Part shown: positions 8,474 to 17,690 of the stretch, one piece after another
Layout of the letters: each line of letters begins with the position of its first letter
Position numbering within the stretch: position 1 is the stretch's first letter
Source of the DNA: Sphingomonas sp.
GTDB lineage: Bacteria > Pseudomonadota > Alphaproteobacteria > Sphingomonadales > Sphingomonadaceae
Assembly (NCBI GenBank): GCA_025936675.1
Contig: JAICSX010000026.1
Coordinates: forward strand, 1-31,525
Direction of reading: 5' to 3'
Length of the DNA stretch: 31,525 nucleotides
Made by a program: the position numbers and the translations under genes
Notes under the pieces: generated by a model
Database searches by the model: none
Told to the model about the DNA's origin: nothing
The model's input: only the letters and a program-made list of their open reading frames with translations

Positions 8474-8513
8474 AGCGGCTCGATATCACTGGATCAAGGC
8501 GGGACAATGCCAA

Positions 8514-9002
8514 ATGCGTGACGATGGGCCGCTCGTCGGCATCATCATGGGCAGCAGCTCCGACTGGGAAACCATGCGCCATGCGGCCGAGACCCTCGAC
8601 CAGCTCGGCGTGCCGCACGAGACCAAGATCGTCTCCGCGCATCGGACGCCCAAGCGTCTCTACGATTATGCCCATTCCGCCAAGGACCGCGGCCTGAGGC
8701 TAGTGATCGCCGGTGCCGGCGGAGCCGCGCACCTGCCGGGCATGACCGCATCGATGACTTCGCTCCCGGTGCTCGGAGTCCCGATCGAGACGCAGGCGCT
8801 GAAAGGCATGGATAGCCTGCTGTCGATCGTCCAGATGCCCGCGGGGGTGCCGGTCGGAACGCTGGCGATCGGCAAGTCGGGCGCGATCAATGCCGCGCTG
8901 CTCGCCGCGGCGATCCTCGCCAACGAGGACAAGGCACTCGCCGGCCGGCTGCAGGCGTGGCGCGAAAAGCAGACCGGATCGGTGGCCGAAGCGCCGCAAT
9001 GA
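8514..9002 (+). CDS. purE: N5-carboxyaminoimidazole ribonucleotide mutase
   Basis: A 162-residue enzyme that converts N5-CAIR to CAIR in purine synthesis, working directly after PurK. Class I PurE signatures are present: [13 protein letters not shown], the SAHRTP catalytic His motif, [12 protein letters not shown] and [22 protein letters not shown]. The ATG at 8514 is chosen because family members begin a few residues before the GSSSD motif; a longer in-frame start at 8445 would add 23 residues of non-homologous sequence. The stop overlaps the purK start as ATGA. Confidence 0.96.
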   Translation: MRDDGPLVGIIMGSSSDWETMRHAAETLDQLGVPHETKIVSAHRTPKRLYDYAHSAKDRGLRLVIAGAGGAAHLPGMTASMTSLPVLGVPIETQALKGMDSLLSIVQMPAGVPVGTLAIGKSGAINAALLAAAILANEDKALAGRLQAWREKQTGSVAEAPQ

Positions 9003-10066
9003 CCATCCCGCCGGGTAGCGTGATCGGCATCGTCGGCGGAGGCCAGCTCGGCCGAATGCTCGCGATCGCCGCCGCCCAGCTCGGCTACAAATGCCACTTC
9101 TTCGATCCCGCGGAGCATCCGTGCGCAGCCGACGTTGCGGCGAAGCACACGCGCGCCGCCTTCGACGATTTGACCGCGCTTCGAGCGTTCGGTGCGGCCG
9201 TCGACGTCGTCACCTATGAGTTCGAGAATTTGCCAGTGGAGGCGCTCGAGGTGCTCGGCGACAAGCTCAGGCCGTCGACGCGATCGCTTGCCGTCGCCCA
9301 GGACCGGGCGCGGGAGAAGGCTTTCATCGAGGGCTGCGGCGCGAGCGTCGCTCCGTGGCGGCAGGTCTCCAGCCTCGCCGATGTCACCGCAGCGGTTCTG
9401 AAGGTCGGCCTTCCGCTCGTGCTGAAGACGCGGCGATACGGCTATGACGGCAAGGGCCAGGCGTGGGTCCGCTCGCGACGTGAGGAGCAGTCGGGCTGGC
9501 AAGCGATCGGCGAGGAGCCGGCGATCGCCGAAGCCGCGATCGACTTCGTCGCCGAATTCTCGGTGATCGTCGCGCGCTGGGCGGACGGGCGCCACGCCTT
9601 CTGGGACTCGCCGGAAAACGAGCATCGAGAGGGGATTCTCCGCCGCTCGACCGTTCCGTGCAGCGACGCTTGCGCGGCTCAGGTCGAGGAAGCGCGCGAG
9701 GCCGCGCTCAGCATAGCCGAGGCGCTCGGCCATGTCGGTGTGCTCACGGTCGAGTTCTTCGCCAGCAAGTCGGGCCCGCTGGTCAATGAGATCGCGCCGC
9801 GGGTCCACAACAGCGGCCACTGGACGATCGAGGGTGCGGTCACCTCGCAATTCGAGCAGCACATCCGCGCGATCTGCGACCTTCCGCCGGGTGCGACCGG
9901 GCTCACGGGCTCTGGCGCCTTCATGGACAACCTCATTGGCGACGACGTCGGCCGCTGGCCCGAGCTCGTGTCGGATCCGGGACTCCACGTCCACATCTAC
10001 GGCAAGGGCGAGGCGCGTCCGGGAAGGAAGATGGGCCACTTCACAAGGGTAGGCCCCCGAGCATAA
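8999..10066 (+). CDS. purK: N5-carboxyaminoimidazole ribonucleotide synthase
   Basis: A 355-residue ATP-grasp ligase making N5-CAIR from AIR, bicarbonate and ATP. N-terminal [12 protein letters not shown] (residues 9-20) binds AIR. The ATP-grasp part shows [21 protein letters not shown], a [12 protein letters not shown] strand and the metal-binding [14 protein letters not shown]. Length is normal. The ATG overlaps the purE stop by four bases (ATGA, 8999-9002), giving a coupled two-gene purine operon. With purT at the left edge, the window covers two separate steps of the same pathway. Confidence 0.97.
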   Translation: MTIPPGSVIGIVGGGQLGRMLAIAAAQLGYKCHFFDPAEHPCAADVAAKHTRAAFDDLTALRAFGAAVDVVTYEFENLPVEALEVLGDKLRPSTRSLAVAQDRAREKAFIEGCGASVAPWRQVSSLADVTAAVLKVGLPLVLKTRRYGYDGKGQAWVRSRREEQSGWQAIGEEPAIAEAAIDFVAEFSVIVARWADGRHAFWDSPENEHREGILRRSTVPCSDACAAQVEEAREAALSIAEALGHVGVLTVEFFASKSGPLVNEIAPRVHNSGHWTIEGAVTSQFEQHIRAICDLPPGATGLTGSGAFMDNLIGDDVGRWPELVSDPGLHVHIYGKGEARPGRKMGHFTRVGPRA

Positions 10067-10099
10067 GCGACCGCTCTGCGGAGCAGACGAGAGCTTATG
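10062..10099 (+). terminator. Nested hairpin after purK, no T-run
   Basis: CATAAGC (10062-10068) pairs with GCTTATG (10093-10099), and inside it GCTC-tgcg-GAGC (10073-10084) forms a second stem. The outer arm starts within the last purK codons. No T-tract follows, so it may be a 3'-end stabilising or Rho-associated structure, not a true intrinsic terminator. Confidence 0.3.
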
Positions 10100-10204
10100 T
10101 CGAAGAGAAGGCGAACAGCCGGCCAGCGGGTCGCCGAAGGCGAGGCCGACTGACGACACCGGATTTACTCCCATACGGCGCACAACTTGCTGAGAAAAGT
10201 AGGC

Positions 10205-10249
10205 GAGTCGACTCCTTAACTAACCAAAGTTAAGGTAGGCGCTCGAGTC
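10205..10249. promoter_or_regulatory. GANTC cluster with TTAA inverted repeat
   Basis: GAGTC and GACTC abut as a palindrome at 10205-10214, and a third GANTC lies at 10245-10249. Between them CCTTAAC (10214-10220) and GTTAAGG (10229-10235) form a perfect 7-base inverted repeat. All lie within 50 bases of the next start codon. GANTC is the target of the alphaproteobacterial cell-cycle methylase CcrM; the TTAA half-sites recall CtrA boxes, but their spacing is 10 and not the usual 7. Confidence 0.35.
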
Positions 10250-10254
10250 TGCAC

Positions 10255-10443
10255 ATGCCTGGCTATTCGCTCTACTGTCCCGACGAGCAAGGCGGCTTGT
10301 CGAAGGCGTATGACATTCCTGGGAGAAACGACCAGGAAGCCGTATCGCTCGCCAGGGCGTTGAAGCTGGACGTCAAATGCGAGTTGCGTGACGAGGACCG
10401 GCTGGTCGCGAAGCTCGATCCGATAAAGACTGATACCGAGTAG
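10255..10443 (+). CDS. Small conserved-type protein, unknown function
   Basis: A 62-residue protein. The sequence starts MPGYSLYCPDEQG, continues with a predicted helix (NDQEAVSLARALK) and ends with a CELRDEDRLVAKL strand. This beta-alpha-beta pattern, with an aromatic first strand, a helix and a W/L-rich last strand, matches small sphingomonad proteins of unknown role that I recall only in general terms. There is no signal peptide and no membrane segment. No good Shine-Dalgarno precedes the ATG at 10255. The unusual upstream region (GANTC cluster and inverted repeat) supports this as a real, regulated gene. Confidence 0.6.
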   Translation: MPGYSLYCPDEQGGLSKAYDIPGRNDQEAVSLARALKLDVKCELRDEDRLVAKLDPIKTDTE

Positions 10444-10806
10444 CACCGCTGTTCTGCTTCGAAGCTTTGGATGGAGTGTGCCGCTGCTAGCGGCAACTTT
10501 GGGTGGAAAGCTGCCACTAGGGCTCAGAGCCGCGCACATCCCTGTCTTTCGGTGGATTGTCGACGCTATCTGGATGCTACAGTTTTCGTCGGTTGGGCTG
10601 ATCGCAGTTGAACGGTTAGACAACAACTAAGCGGCCCGCACGCAGTCGTCGACGGAGGGGGCGTTCACGGTGGAGCGGAAGCAAACTGGACGAAACGTTC
10701 GCGTGAATTCTGCGTACCAACTGCCGAGCCGTCATTCCAACATCATTTCTCCTGCCGATGAGTGCACGGTGCATCATGAGCCATGTCGGCTCCAATGGGC
10801 GATCCT
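10444..10806. other. Intergenic, 363 bases, no gene recognised
   Basis: Lies between the 62-residue gene and the 3' end of the type I secretion operon. Apart from the palindrome at 10487-10520, I see no coding potential with a convincing start or family match, no RNA gene and no intrinsic terminator for either flanking gene. Base composition is lower in GC than the purine genes. Confidence 0.5.
10487..10520. repeat. Imperfect palindromic repeat, copy 1
   Basis: Left arm CTAGCGGCAACTTT (10487-10500) and right arm AAAGCTGCCACTAG (10507-10520) are complementary at 12 of 14 positions, with loop GGGTGG. A near-identical right half recurs at 22867-22889 in the same orientation. It resembles the GGGTNGAAAGC-type dispersed intergenic palindromes of sphingomonads (recalled, not checked). 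Confidence 0.6.
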
Positions 10807-12318
10807 TCACTTGGACTGTGACTTAGGAGCAGTGCTGCCGTTCGAGGATGGAGAAACGACGCTGTCGCGGAGCAGGCGATTCACGTCGATCGGGGCTGGT
10901 GAGAAATCGACAGGCTTGGAGCTGACGCTTTGCTCGAAATTCGCTCGTCGGTCGGCCTGTGACGTATCGCCGAACCCGAATGGGCGCCCCGCATCCTCGC
11001 GATAGTGAACCGATGGATCGTAGAGCCGAACCGGCAGATGCAACCCCTCGGCGGTGAGTTCCCCGGTGCCCGCAAGGATCTGGAAAGCAGCAACGTACGC
11101 ATTGCGCCGGGCGGTCAAAAGTGATGCCTGGGCGCTGACGTAATCCGCCTCGGAAATGAGCACCTCGAGCGTTCCACGCTCGCCGATCACCGTCTCCGCC
11201 TGCGCGCCGACGAACGCCACACGAGTCGCCTCTACCTGCTTTTCGCTGAGCGGGATTGCGGCGCGCTCGTTGCGCAACGTCTCGACGCTCACCCGGAGCT
11301 GCTGGCGGACCTGCCGCTCAGCGTCGGCGGCATTGTATCGCGCTTCGGTCGCCTGCTGCTTGGTCTCGCGCACTTGCGCATATTCCCCGCCGCCTTGGTA
11401 CAATGGGACGTGCAGCTGGGCTGTGACTGAGAAGTCGTTGATGCCGATGCCGGTGGCGACGAGGTCCTTGGAACGTTCGTACTGCCCCTGGACCGTCACG
11501 CGCGGCGCGAGCGCTCCCTTAGCGGCGCTCACTGCATGCTCCGCGATCAACGTCTGGTCCCGCGCATAGAGCACGCTTGGATTGAAATTCATCGCGAGGT
11601 TGAGCGCAGCGTCGAAATCGTCGGGCACAACCGGGAACGGCGGATCGACCAGATTTTCCGCCGGCCGGCCGACAGCATGCTCAAAGGCCGCACGGGCGCT
11701 CGCGAGTTGGGTCTGAGTTGCCGACAAATTCTCCATCAGGCTGTAGAGGCGGCCCTCGGTTTGACCGAGTTCGGTGCGGCTGAGCTCGCCAACCCTGACT
11801 CGCAGTTGGACCGTCTCGTGGAGCTTTTGCAGATCGATGATCGAGGCCTGCTCGAGATCGACGGTCTTCTGGAAGCGGAGCACGTCGAGATAGGCGGTCG
11901 CAGCATCAAGCAGGACCTGCTCCTCCGTACCGCGCAGTTGTTCACGGCTCGCTTCGACCATCGCTCGCGCCTTGCGGATGTTGGGCAATATGTCGGCACC
12001 GAATATCGGCTGGCTCAGCGTCGCGGTGACGCCCCTCGGATAGGTGCCGGAGGGCGGGCCCGGGATCGCGTGATATTCGCCCCGGGCATATGCGTAGGTC
12101 GAATCGACGGTGGCCTTCGGGCGCCATGCCCCATAGGCCTTGGCAACTTCCTCATCCGTGGCCCGAACGGCTGCCCGTTGGGCCTCCAGCTGCGGGTTGG
12201 TCTCATAAGCGACGGCCAGCGCCTGAGCGAGCGTGAAGGGCTCGGCAGCTGCGGCCGGCGCGGCCAAACTAGATGGAAAAAGGGCTCCTGCCGCGACGGC
12301 GACCAACCGCTTACGCAT
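10807..12318 (-). CDS. TolC-family outer-membrane channel of type I secretion
   Basis: A 503-residue outer-membrane efflux protein predicted to complete the type I secretion channel. The signal peptide covers about residues 1-25 (Ala-rich, ending AAAAEP). Two repeated OEP domains follow, each starting with a LAQAL...NP type helix (FTLAQALAVAYETNPQLEAQ and DDFDAALNLAMNFNPSVLYA), and QPIF and VPLYQGG beta-hairpin motifs mark the two membrane strands. The C-terminal 60 residues are a low-complexity polar tail. The second ATG (12318) is preferred because GGAGG sits seven bases before it; the first ATG (12324) would touch the ribosome site. It is the last gene of the operon, close behind the second sulfotransferase. 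Confidence 0.88.
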   Translation of the reverse strand: MRKRLVAVAAGALFPSSLAAPAAAAEPFTLAQALAVAYETNPQLEAQRAAVRATDEEVAKAYGAWRPKATVDSTYAYARGEYHAIPGPPSGTYPRGVTATLSQPIFGADILPNIRKARAMVEASREQLRGTEEQVLLDAATAYLDVLRFQKTVDLEQASIIDLQKLHETVQLRVRVGELSRTELGQTEGRLYSLMENLSATQTQLASARAAFEHAVGRPAENLVDPPFPVVPDDFDAALNLAMNFNPSVLYARDQTLIAEHAVSAAKGALAPRVTVQGQYERSKDLVATGIGINDFSVTAQLHVPLYQGGGEYAQVRETKQQATEARYNAADAERQVRQQLRVSVETLRNERAAIPLSEKQVEATRVAFVGAQAETVIGERGTLEVLISEADYVSAQASLLTARRNAYVAAFQILAGTGELTAEGLHLPVRLYDPSVHYREDAGRPFGFGDTSQADRRANFEQSVSSKPVDFSPAPIDVNRLLRDSVVSPSSNGSTAPKSQSK

Positions 12319-12343
12319 GAGCATCCCTCCCGATCCTCATCGA

Positions 12344-14290
12344 TCAACCCTCCCCGTCACTCCCATTGACCTCAGCCGGTTGACCGTCAGTTTCTTGCGT
12401 CGGAACGGGCGCAGCAGTGCGCTCCTCGTCGGACAGGAACTGCTCGAGCTCACCAAGCCAAGGCCGGTAGTTGCGCCAACGGGCCACGGACGTGCGGTAC
12501 ATCGGCTGCCGCGCCTGCCACAGGCTCGCTGTGCGTACCGGTCGCATGTTGCGGTCATGGCGCAGGCAGGAATCGTCCCATTCAAGCCCGCAGAAGTCGA
12601 TCAGCTTACGAGTCAGCGGTTCGGGATCGGCAACGAGCTCCTCATACTGGATTTCGAACAAGCTGGACGGCGGAAGAACGCTTCTCCAATGCGCCATCAG
12701 CCGCTGGTATTGACGATAGAAAGCAACGAGGTCGGCGCGGTCATAGGCGAAGTCGACGTGACGACTAAAATTCTGGAAATAGATCGATAGGCACGTGTCG
12801 ACCGGGTGCCGCACGCAATGGATGAAGCGCGCGCGCGGGAACACCGCATGGACCAGCGCGACGAAGTTGAAGTTCTGCGGCATCTTGTCCGTGACTCGCC
12901 GCTTCCCGGGACAGAGCTCGGTGAGAAGCTCCTTGTACTCCTCCGCCGTTTTTTCGCTCCACGCGAGATCGACTCGCCTCGAGCGATCCATCCGGAAATT
13001 CGCCAAATGGTCGCGCCAGAATGGGAGCTCGCCGCCCGCGCCGATTTCCGGATGGCTGGAAAGGATTTGCTCCACCAATGTCGTGCCAGATCGCGGCATT
13101 CCGATGATCAGAACGGGCGCATCCCATTCCGATCCTAGGTCGGCGTTCCGGGCAAAGAACTCCGCGTTGAAGTTCGAGATCTGCCAATCAACGCGAGCGC
13201 CGAAATTGGCGTATACCGCCGTGTCGGGCGACGTCTGTTTGTGCTTCAGACCATTAGCCGCGTCGAAATGCGCGATCGCCTTTTCATACTCGCCATAGTC
13301 GTCATAGGCTTTGCCGAGGGCGAAGCCGACGTCGATGCGTCCGTCTTCAGGGAGTCCGCCCTCGTCCAGCATCCATTCGATCTGCGCGATTAGCGGCCGG
13401 TCTCGTTCCTTCATCTTCCGTGCGCTGACGAGCTGATGATAACCTGAAAGCTGCTGCCGGCTGAGCGCAATTCCCAGATCGGCAGCGACCGCAGCATCCT
13501 CGAAGCGTCCGAGCTCCATGAGAATGGAGCCGAGCAAGATGTGCGCATCGCTGTTTTGGGGCTGGATCTCGATTGCGTTCCGGACTGCTTCTTCGGCTGC
13601 CGCGGTCTTCCCTTCCTCGGCAAGAATTCGCGCCTGGCACATCCACGCGATCGCGGAGCCGGGTTTGGCTTGTACGGCGTTGCGGAACATGTCGAATGCG
13701 GCGGAATGCTCGTTGCTCTGCAGCATGAGATTGCCAAGCTTCGCATAAGCTTCAGCAAATTTGGGATCGGCCGAGATCACATTCTTGAACGCTGCAATTG
13801 CCTCGGCGCGCCGACCCTGCGCTTCGAGCACCAGCCCCTTGTTGTAATGGGCGATGGCCATCTTCGGATCGAGCTCTGCAGCGCGATCGAAGCACTCCGT
13901 CGCTTCTGCCGCCCGGTTGGTGTCGCGGTAAATGAGGCCAAGATCGTTGTACGCCGCGGCACTCTTGGGCGCGAATTCCATTGCGGTCTTCAGCGCGGCA
14001 ATCGCCTCCTCGTCCTTGCCTTCCTGCCGCAAGAGCTTGGCGAGCTGGATATGCGCATCGGCATGCGCCGGCTGTAGCTGGATGATCTTGTTGACGAGCT
14101 CAATTCCGCGCTGCGGAACGCCGAACTGCCCAGCGACCGCAGCGAGAACTTGCATCGTTCCAATATGGTTCGGGTCCTGCTCGAGGATCTGACGGCACTG
14201 AACCTCTGCCTTGTTGAAATCTCCGTCGCGATAGGCATCCATCGCATCCTGAAGCATCCGATCAAGCGGCTCTGCTTCCGCCGCCATCAT
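12344..14290 (-). CDS. TPR-sulfotransferase, second copy
   Basis: A 648-residue cytoplasmic protein with two parts. Residues about 10-290 are tetratricopeptide repeats, visible as 34-residue units with A..Y..LG..Y......A...F..A....P spacing. Residues about 390-620 are a PAPS-dependent sulfotransferase: the 5'-phosphosulfate loop IGMPRSGTTLVEQIL (396-410), TDKMPQNF, the 3'-phosphate motif around CVRHPVDTCLSIYFQ, and a C-terminal WQARQPMY...RWRNY block. TPRs probably bind the acceptor protein. The ATGATG start overlaps the stop of the preceding paralogue. This is the third-party modifying enzyme expected if the operon's exported protein is sulfated; the acceptor is inferred. Confidence 0.88.
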   Translation of the reverse strand: MMAAEAEPLDRMLQDAMDAYRDGDFNKAEVQCRQILEQDPNHIGTMQVLAAVAGQFGVPQRGIELVNKIIQLQPAHADAHIQLAKLLRQEGKDEEAIAALKTAMEFAPKSAAAYNDLGLIYRDTNRAAEATECFDRAAELDPKMAIAHYNKGLVLEAQGRRAEAIAAFKNVISADPKFAEAYAKLGNLMLQSNEHSAAFDMFRNAVQAKPGSAIAWMCQARILAEEGKTAAAEEAVRNAIEIQPQNSDAHILLGSILMELGRFEDAAVAADLGIALSRQQLSGYHQLVSARKMKERDRPLIAQIEWMLDEGGLPEDGRIDVGFALGKAYDDYGEYEKAIAHFDAANGLKHKQTSPDTAVYANFGARVDWQISNFNAEFFARNADLGSEWDAPVLIIGMPRSGTTLVEQILSSHPEIGAGGELPFWRDHLANFRMDRSRRVDLAWSEKTAEEYKELLTELCPGKRRVTDKMPQNFNFVALVHAVFPRARFIHCVRHPVDTCLSIYFQNFSRHVDFAYDRADLVAFYRQYQRLMAHWRSVLPPSSLFEIQYEELVADPEPLTRKLIDFCGLEWDDSCLRHDRNMRPVRTASLWQARQPMYRTSVARWRNYRPWLGELEQFLSDEERTAAPVPTQETDGQPAEVNGSDGEG

Positions 14291-16251
14291 GTCCCCAACC
14301 CTTCGGTTTCCAGTTCGTGAGCCTTCGACTCTTCGGATCCTTCCAGGGCTGCAAAAAGCGGTCCAAGGTGCTTCTCATACTTGCGCCAGCGGCCGACAGA
14401 GCTGCTGTAAAGCGGCTGGCGTACCTGCCAATGGCTGACCGTCGCCACGGTGCGCTCGGTCTGGTGGAAGTCGAGGCATGCCGGCTCCCACTCGAGGCCG
14501 AGGAATTCGATGATCCTTCGGCTTTCTCCTTCCAGGTCGCCGACCAAAGTTTCGTAATTCACTTCGATCATCTGGTGCGGGAGGAGCTTCAGCCAGTGTT
14601 CCGCGAGACGCCTCACCTGGACGCATCGCTTGCCGCAATCGACAAGGTCATACGAGAAATGTTGTGCGCCCTCGACGAACACCTGGAAGAAACAGGAGAG
14701 CGAAATATCGCGCGGGTCGCGGCTGCAATAGATGATCCGGGCACGAGGAAAGAGGCGGGTGATCAGGCCGATGAGGATCATATTATCGGGCAGCTTGTCG
14801 ACGACGCGCGAGGCTCCTTGAGCGATACGATGAAGGCGGACGATATGCGCGTCCGCGGCCCGCCGGGCGGCTTGCTGAAGATCGGCGCCATCTATTCGTT
14901 CGCGATGGAGCTCAGCAGCGAGCCCGCCGATATCGTTCCTCTCTCCGGCTCCGAAAACGCGCGAATGGCTGGCGCAAATCTGTTCGACGAGCGTCGTTCC
15001 TGAGCGCGGCATTCCGACGATAAACACCGGCATTTCGGAAGTATTGCCCGTCTTTACTGCTTCAGTGAGGCTTTCCGGGGTGTTGCTTGCAATCAGCGCG
15101 TCCGTCGATTTCGCGAAGGCTTCGCCGTCAAAGCGGTCCGCTTTCGCGGGCCAATTCTCGCGTGCAACGCGATTTGCCGCGGAGTAAGCCGCGAATGCCT
15201 CATCATAACGGCCCGCGTCATGGAGCAGCCGCCCAACCGCAAATCCGGCGGTGACGCGTTCGATCGATCTGTTTTCTGTGTTCTCGAAAACTGCGACAAG
15301 CTCTTCGAGGTCCTCAGGGCCGCGATCTTGGCTGCCCGTGGCCGGCACATGACGGACTGCGCGGACGTCGGTTGGATCGAGCTCCAGTAAACGGTCGAGA
15401 CACTTGTCAGCCTCATCGAACCGCCCAAGCAAGCGCATCGCCCAGCTCAGCCCGGCCCAGGCTTCCTTCGAGTCCGGCGATAACTCGATGGCGCGACGGA
15501 AGCTCGCCTCCGCCCGCTCGCCATAATAGAGGCGCAGCAGGATGGACCCCTTGCCGCAATGGAAATGCGCGTTCGTTGGTTCCAACGCCAGCGCCTGATC
15601 CTGGCAATAAATAGCTTCTTTCAACAGGTTGAGATCGACCAGTTGGCCAGCGAGCTGTGCATATGATTCAGCACGGTCGGGTTTGAGTTTGATGATTTCG
15701 CGCCAAGCCTGCGCAGCCTCCGGCATGCGCTTGGCGCCTTGGAGTGCTGCGGCGAGATTCAATCGTGCATTGAGCGAGGTCGGATCAATGGCAATAGCGG
15801 CGCGGCAGTGGCTGATGGCAGCTTCGAAATTGCCCATTTCGCCGAGTGTGCTTCCAAGCGCGATGTGCGCTTCGACATAATCGGCCTTGATCGCCAGAGC
15901 GTCTCGAAATTTGCCAACGGCCTCGTCCCGTCGACCGCACAGGCGCAAGGCGCCCCCTAGGTCGTAGTGAATTTGCGGGGCCTTTTCGAGCGCCGGCAAT
16001 GCCTCGCTGATCAATTCCACGCCGCGCCCGGGGTTGCCCCGCTGGCTTTCGATCAAGCCAAGGAGATGCAGTGCATTCGGCTGATGCGGGACCTTCTTCA
16101 GCAAGCTGCGGTAGACGGCTTCCGCCTCAGCGATTCTGCCGGCCTTGTGGTGTTCGACCCCAGATTGCAGCTCAGCGTTCAGAGCTGCTTCGCGCGACGC
16201 AAGGGTAGCCGAAGTGGATCCGTTTCCAGGATGAGAGGGGGAACCCGTCAT
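14287..16251 (-). CDS. TPR-sulfotransferase, first copy
   Basis: A 654-residue paralogue of the following gene. TPR units span residues about 25-300, then a linker, then a sulfotransferase domain from about 405: the PAPS loop IVGMPRSGTTLVEQI (411-425), VVDKLPDNM, YCSRDPRDISLSCFFQ for the 3'-phosphate, and the terminal WQVRQPLYSSSVGRWRKYEKHL shared in pattern with the second copy. PAPS-binding residues look intact in both, so both could be active, perhaps on different acceptor sites. The ATG overlaps the HlyD-gene stop as ATGA (16248-16251). Glycan or small-molecule acceptors remain possible; position inside the secretion operon argues for the exported protein. Confidence 0.88.
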   Translation of the reverse strand: MTGSPSHPGNGSTSATLASREAALNAELQSGVEHHKAGRIAEAEAVYRSLLKKVPHQPNALHLLGLIESQRGNPGRGVELISEALPALEKAPQIHYDLGGALRLCGRRDEAVGKFRDALAIKADYVEAHIALGSTLGEMGNFEAAISHCRAAIAIDPTSLNARLNLAAALQGAKRMPEAAQAWREIIKLKPDRAESYAQLAGQLVDLNLLKEAIYCQDQALALEPTNAHFHCGKGSILLRLYYGERAEASFRRAIELSPDSKEAWAGLSWAMRLLGRFDEADKCLDRLLELDPTDVRAVRHVPATGSQDRGPEDLEELVAVFENTENRSIERVTAGFAVGRLLHDAGRYDEAFAAYSAANRVARENWPAKADRFDGEAFAKSTDALIASNTPESLTEAVKTGNTSEMPVFIVGMPRSGTTLVEQICASHSRVFGAGERNDIGGLAAELHRERIDGADLQQAARRAADAHIVRLHRIAQGASRVVDKLPDNMILIGLITRLFPRARIIYCSRDPRDISLSCFFQVFVEGAQHFSYDLVDCGKRCVQVRRLAEHWLKLLPHQMIEVNYETLVGDLEGESRRIIEFLGLEWEPACLDFHQTERTVATVSHWQVRQPLYSSSVGRWRKYEKHLGPLFAALEGSEESKAHELETEGLGT

Positions 16252-17690
16252 CTTTCCCTCAGCGCCTCGTGCTGGTAGCGCATGAAGGGCGATAGCAAAT
16301 ACGAGATAATCCGCCGCTCGCCCGTCTTGATTTCGGCTGTCACCGTCATCCCCGGTTCGATCGTCTTGACCCCTTGCTCGGTGCGGATCGTGTCTTCGTC
16401 GAGGGTAACCCTGGCCGTGTATGCACTGTCGCCTGAGGCACCGTTTGTCGCGTTCTGGGTGGCCGGTTTTTGCGTGCTCGTATCGCGGTCGGGATCCGGT
16501 GCATCACGTTCATTTCGAAGAGCGTCTCGGCTCACCGAACGCACGGTCCCATGGAGAAGTCCGTAGCGCGTGTAGCTGAAAGCCTCGACCTTCACTTCAG
16601 CGCGCTGACCGGCATGGACGAAACCGGCGTCGCGGTTCGCCAAGATGGCCTCAATCTCGAGCTTTGACCCGTTCGGAACGATCACCATCAGAGTCTGCGC
16701 CGGCTGAACGACGCCCCCGTTGGTATGGACGGCAAGCTGCTCCACCGTCCCGTCGACGGGTGCGCGCAATATCTGAAGGCCGGTCAGCTTCGTCGCTTTG
16801 ACCAGTTCGTCGCGCTGCTCGGAAACGGCTTGCTGCGCCTTGCGCATGTCATCCAGCGCGGCGCGGCGAAATCCCGCGGCCGTCTCGCTTCGTTGCTCCT
16901 GCAGGGCCTGAATTGCGGCTGCCGCGCCCGCGACCTGTTGGACCGCGGCATCCCGATCATGCCGCGCTTCGAAAACGGCGCGCTGCGCATCGAGGCGGGT
17001 GATTTCGGACGAATATTGCTGCTCGCGCAGCTTGTTGTAGATCGCCAGCTTGTCGTTGAGCAGCGGCAGTGAAGCATCGATTTTCTGGATGGTCGCCCTT
17101 GCCTGGTCGCGCTCCGCCATTTTCTCTGCCACCTGGCGATCGAGCCCGGCGAGCTTCGCCCTTGCTTCCGCGAGCTGTTGGATCAGCTGTCCGCGCTCCA
17201 TCTCAGCGGTGACGGGATCGACGTCGGCAGGGACGCGAAATGCTGACTCGCTACCGGCGAGAAAGGCTTGCAGTCGCGCAACATCAAGCTCTGATTGCGC
17301 GAGATCGTGCGCATAGCGATCTCGATCGGCTGCATTGGTCGTTGGGTCCAACTCGACGAGGATGTCGTTGGCCCGAACGTGATCGCCGTCCGAAACTGCA
17401 ATGGCTTTGACGACGCCGATCTGGAGCGGCTGGATCAGCTTGATCTGCCCAGATGGAATGACGCGGCCATTGGCGGTTGCGACGATGTCGATGTGACTGA
17501 CCGACGCCCACACAATGGCGATGACGAGCAACAGCCCCACCGACGCCATCATGATCCGGCCAGCAGGCGAAACCGGAGTCTCGATGATCTCGAGCGCCGC
17601 CGGCAGGAATTCCCGTTCGGAGGCCAGCCGGCGCCCGGACCAAGCCTGTGGCGTTCGCCCGCCGCTGGCGGCTCTGGCGTCGTCAGGCAT
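16248..17690 (-). CDS. HlyD-family type I secretion adaptor
   Basis: A 480-residue membrane fusion protein linking the ABC exporter to the TolC-type channel. A cytoplasmic N-terminus of about 40 residues is followed by one membrane helix (MMASVGLLLVIAIVWASV), a lipoyl/barrel half (GRVIPSGQIKLIQPLQIGVVKAIAVSDGDHV), a long coiled coil of about 200 residues, and the second half (LRAPVDGTVEQLAVHTNGGVVQPAQ) with the C-terminal barrel. The family's C-terminal end is intact. A polar insertion (about residues 395-430, rich in D, T, N) interrupts the barrel. The ATG ending at 17690 overlaps the exporter's stop by a few bases; an in-frame ATG at 17699 is an alternative. Confidence 0.92.
   Translation of the reverse strand: MPDDARAASGGRTPQAWSGRRLASEREFLPAALEIIETPVSPAGRIMMASVGLLLVIAIVWASVSHIDIVATANGRVIPSGQIKLIQPLQIGVVKAIAVSDGDHVRANDILVELDPTTNAADRDRYAHDLAQSELDVARLQAFLAGSESAFRVPADVDPVTAEMERGQLIQQLAEARAKLAGLDRQVAEKMAERDQARATIQKIDASLPLLNDKLAIYNKLREQQYSSEITRLDAQRAVFEARHDRDAAVQQVAGAAAAIQALQEQRSETAAGFRRAALDDMRKAQQAVSEQRDELVKATKLTGLQILRAPVDGTVEQLAVHTNGGVVQPAQTLMVIVPNGSKLEIEAILANRDAGFVHAGQRAEVKVEAFSYTRYGLLHGTVRSVSRDALRNERDAPDPDRDTSTQKPATQNATNGASGDSAYTARVTLDEDTIRTEQGVKTIEPGMTVTAEIKTGERRIISYLLSPFMRYQHEALRER

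Noticed and set aside
8666..10183. 505-codon open frame on the minus strand
   Set aside because: Antisense to purE-purK, which are certain; translation has no recognisable fold.
10214..10235. CtrA binding box
   Set aside because: TTAA half-sites are 10 bases apart and inverted; CtrA uses TTAA-N7-TTAA, so only reported as an inverted repeat.
10670..11005. 111-codon plus-strand frame partly in the 10444-10806 gap
   Set aside because: More than half lies antisense to the TolC-type gene, no ribosome site and no recognisable domain.
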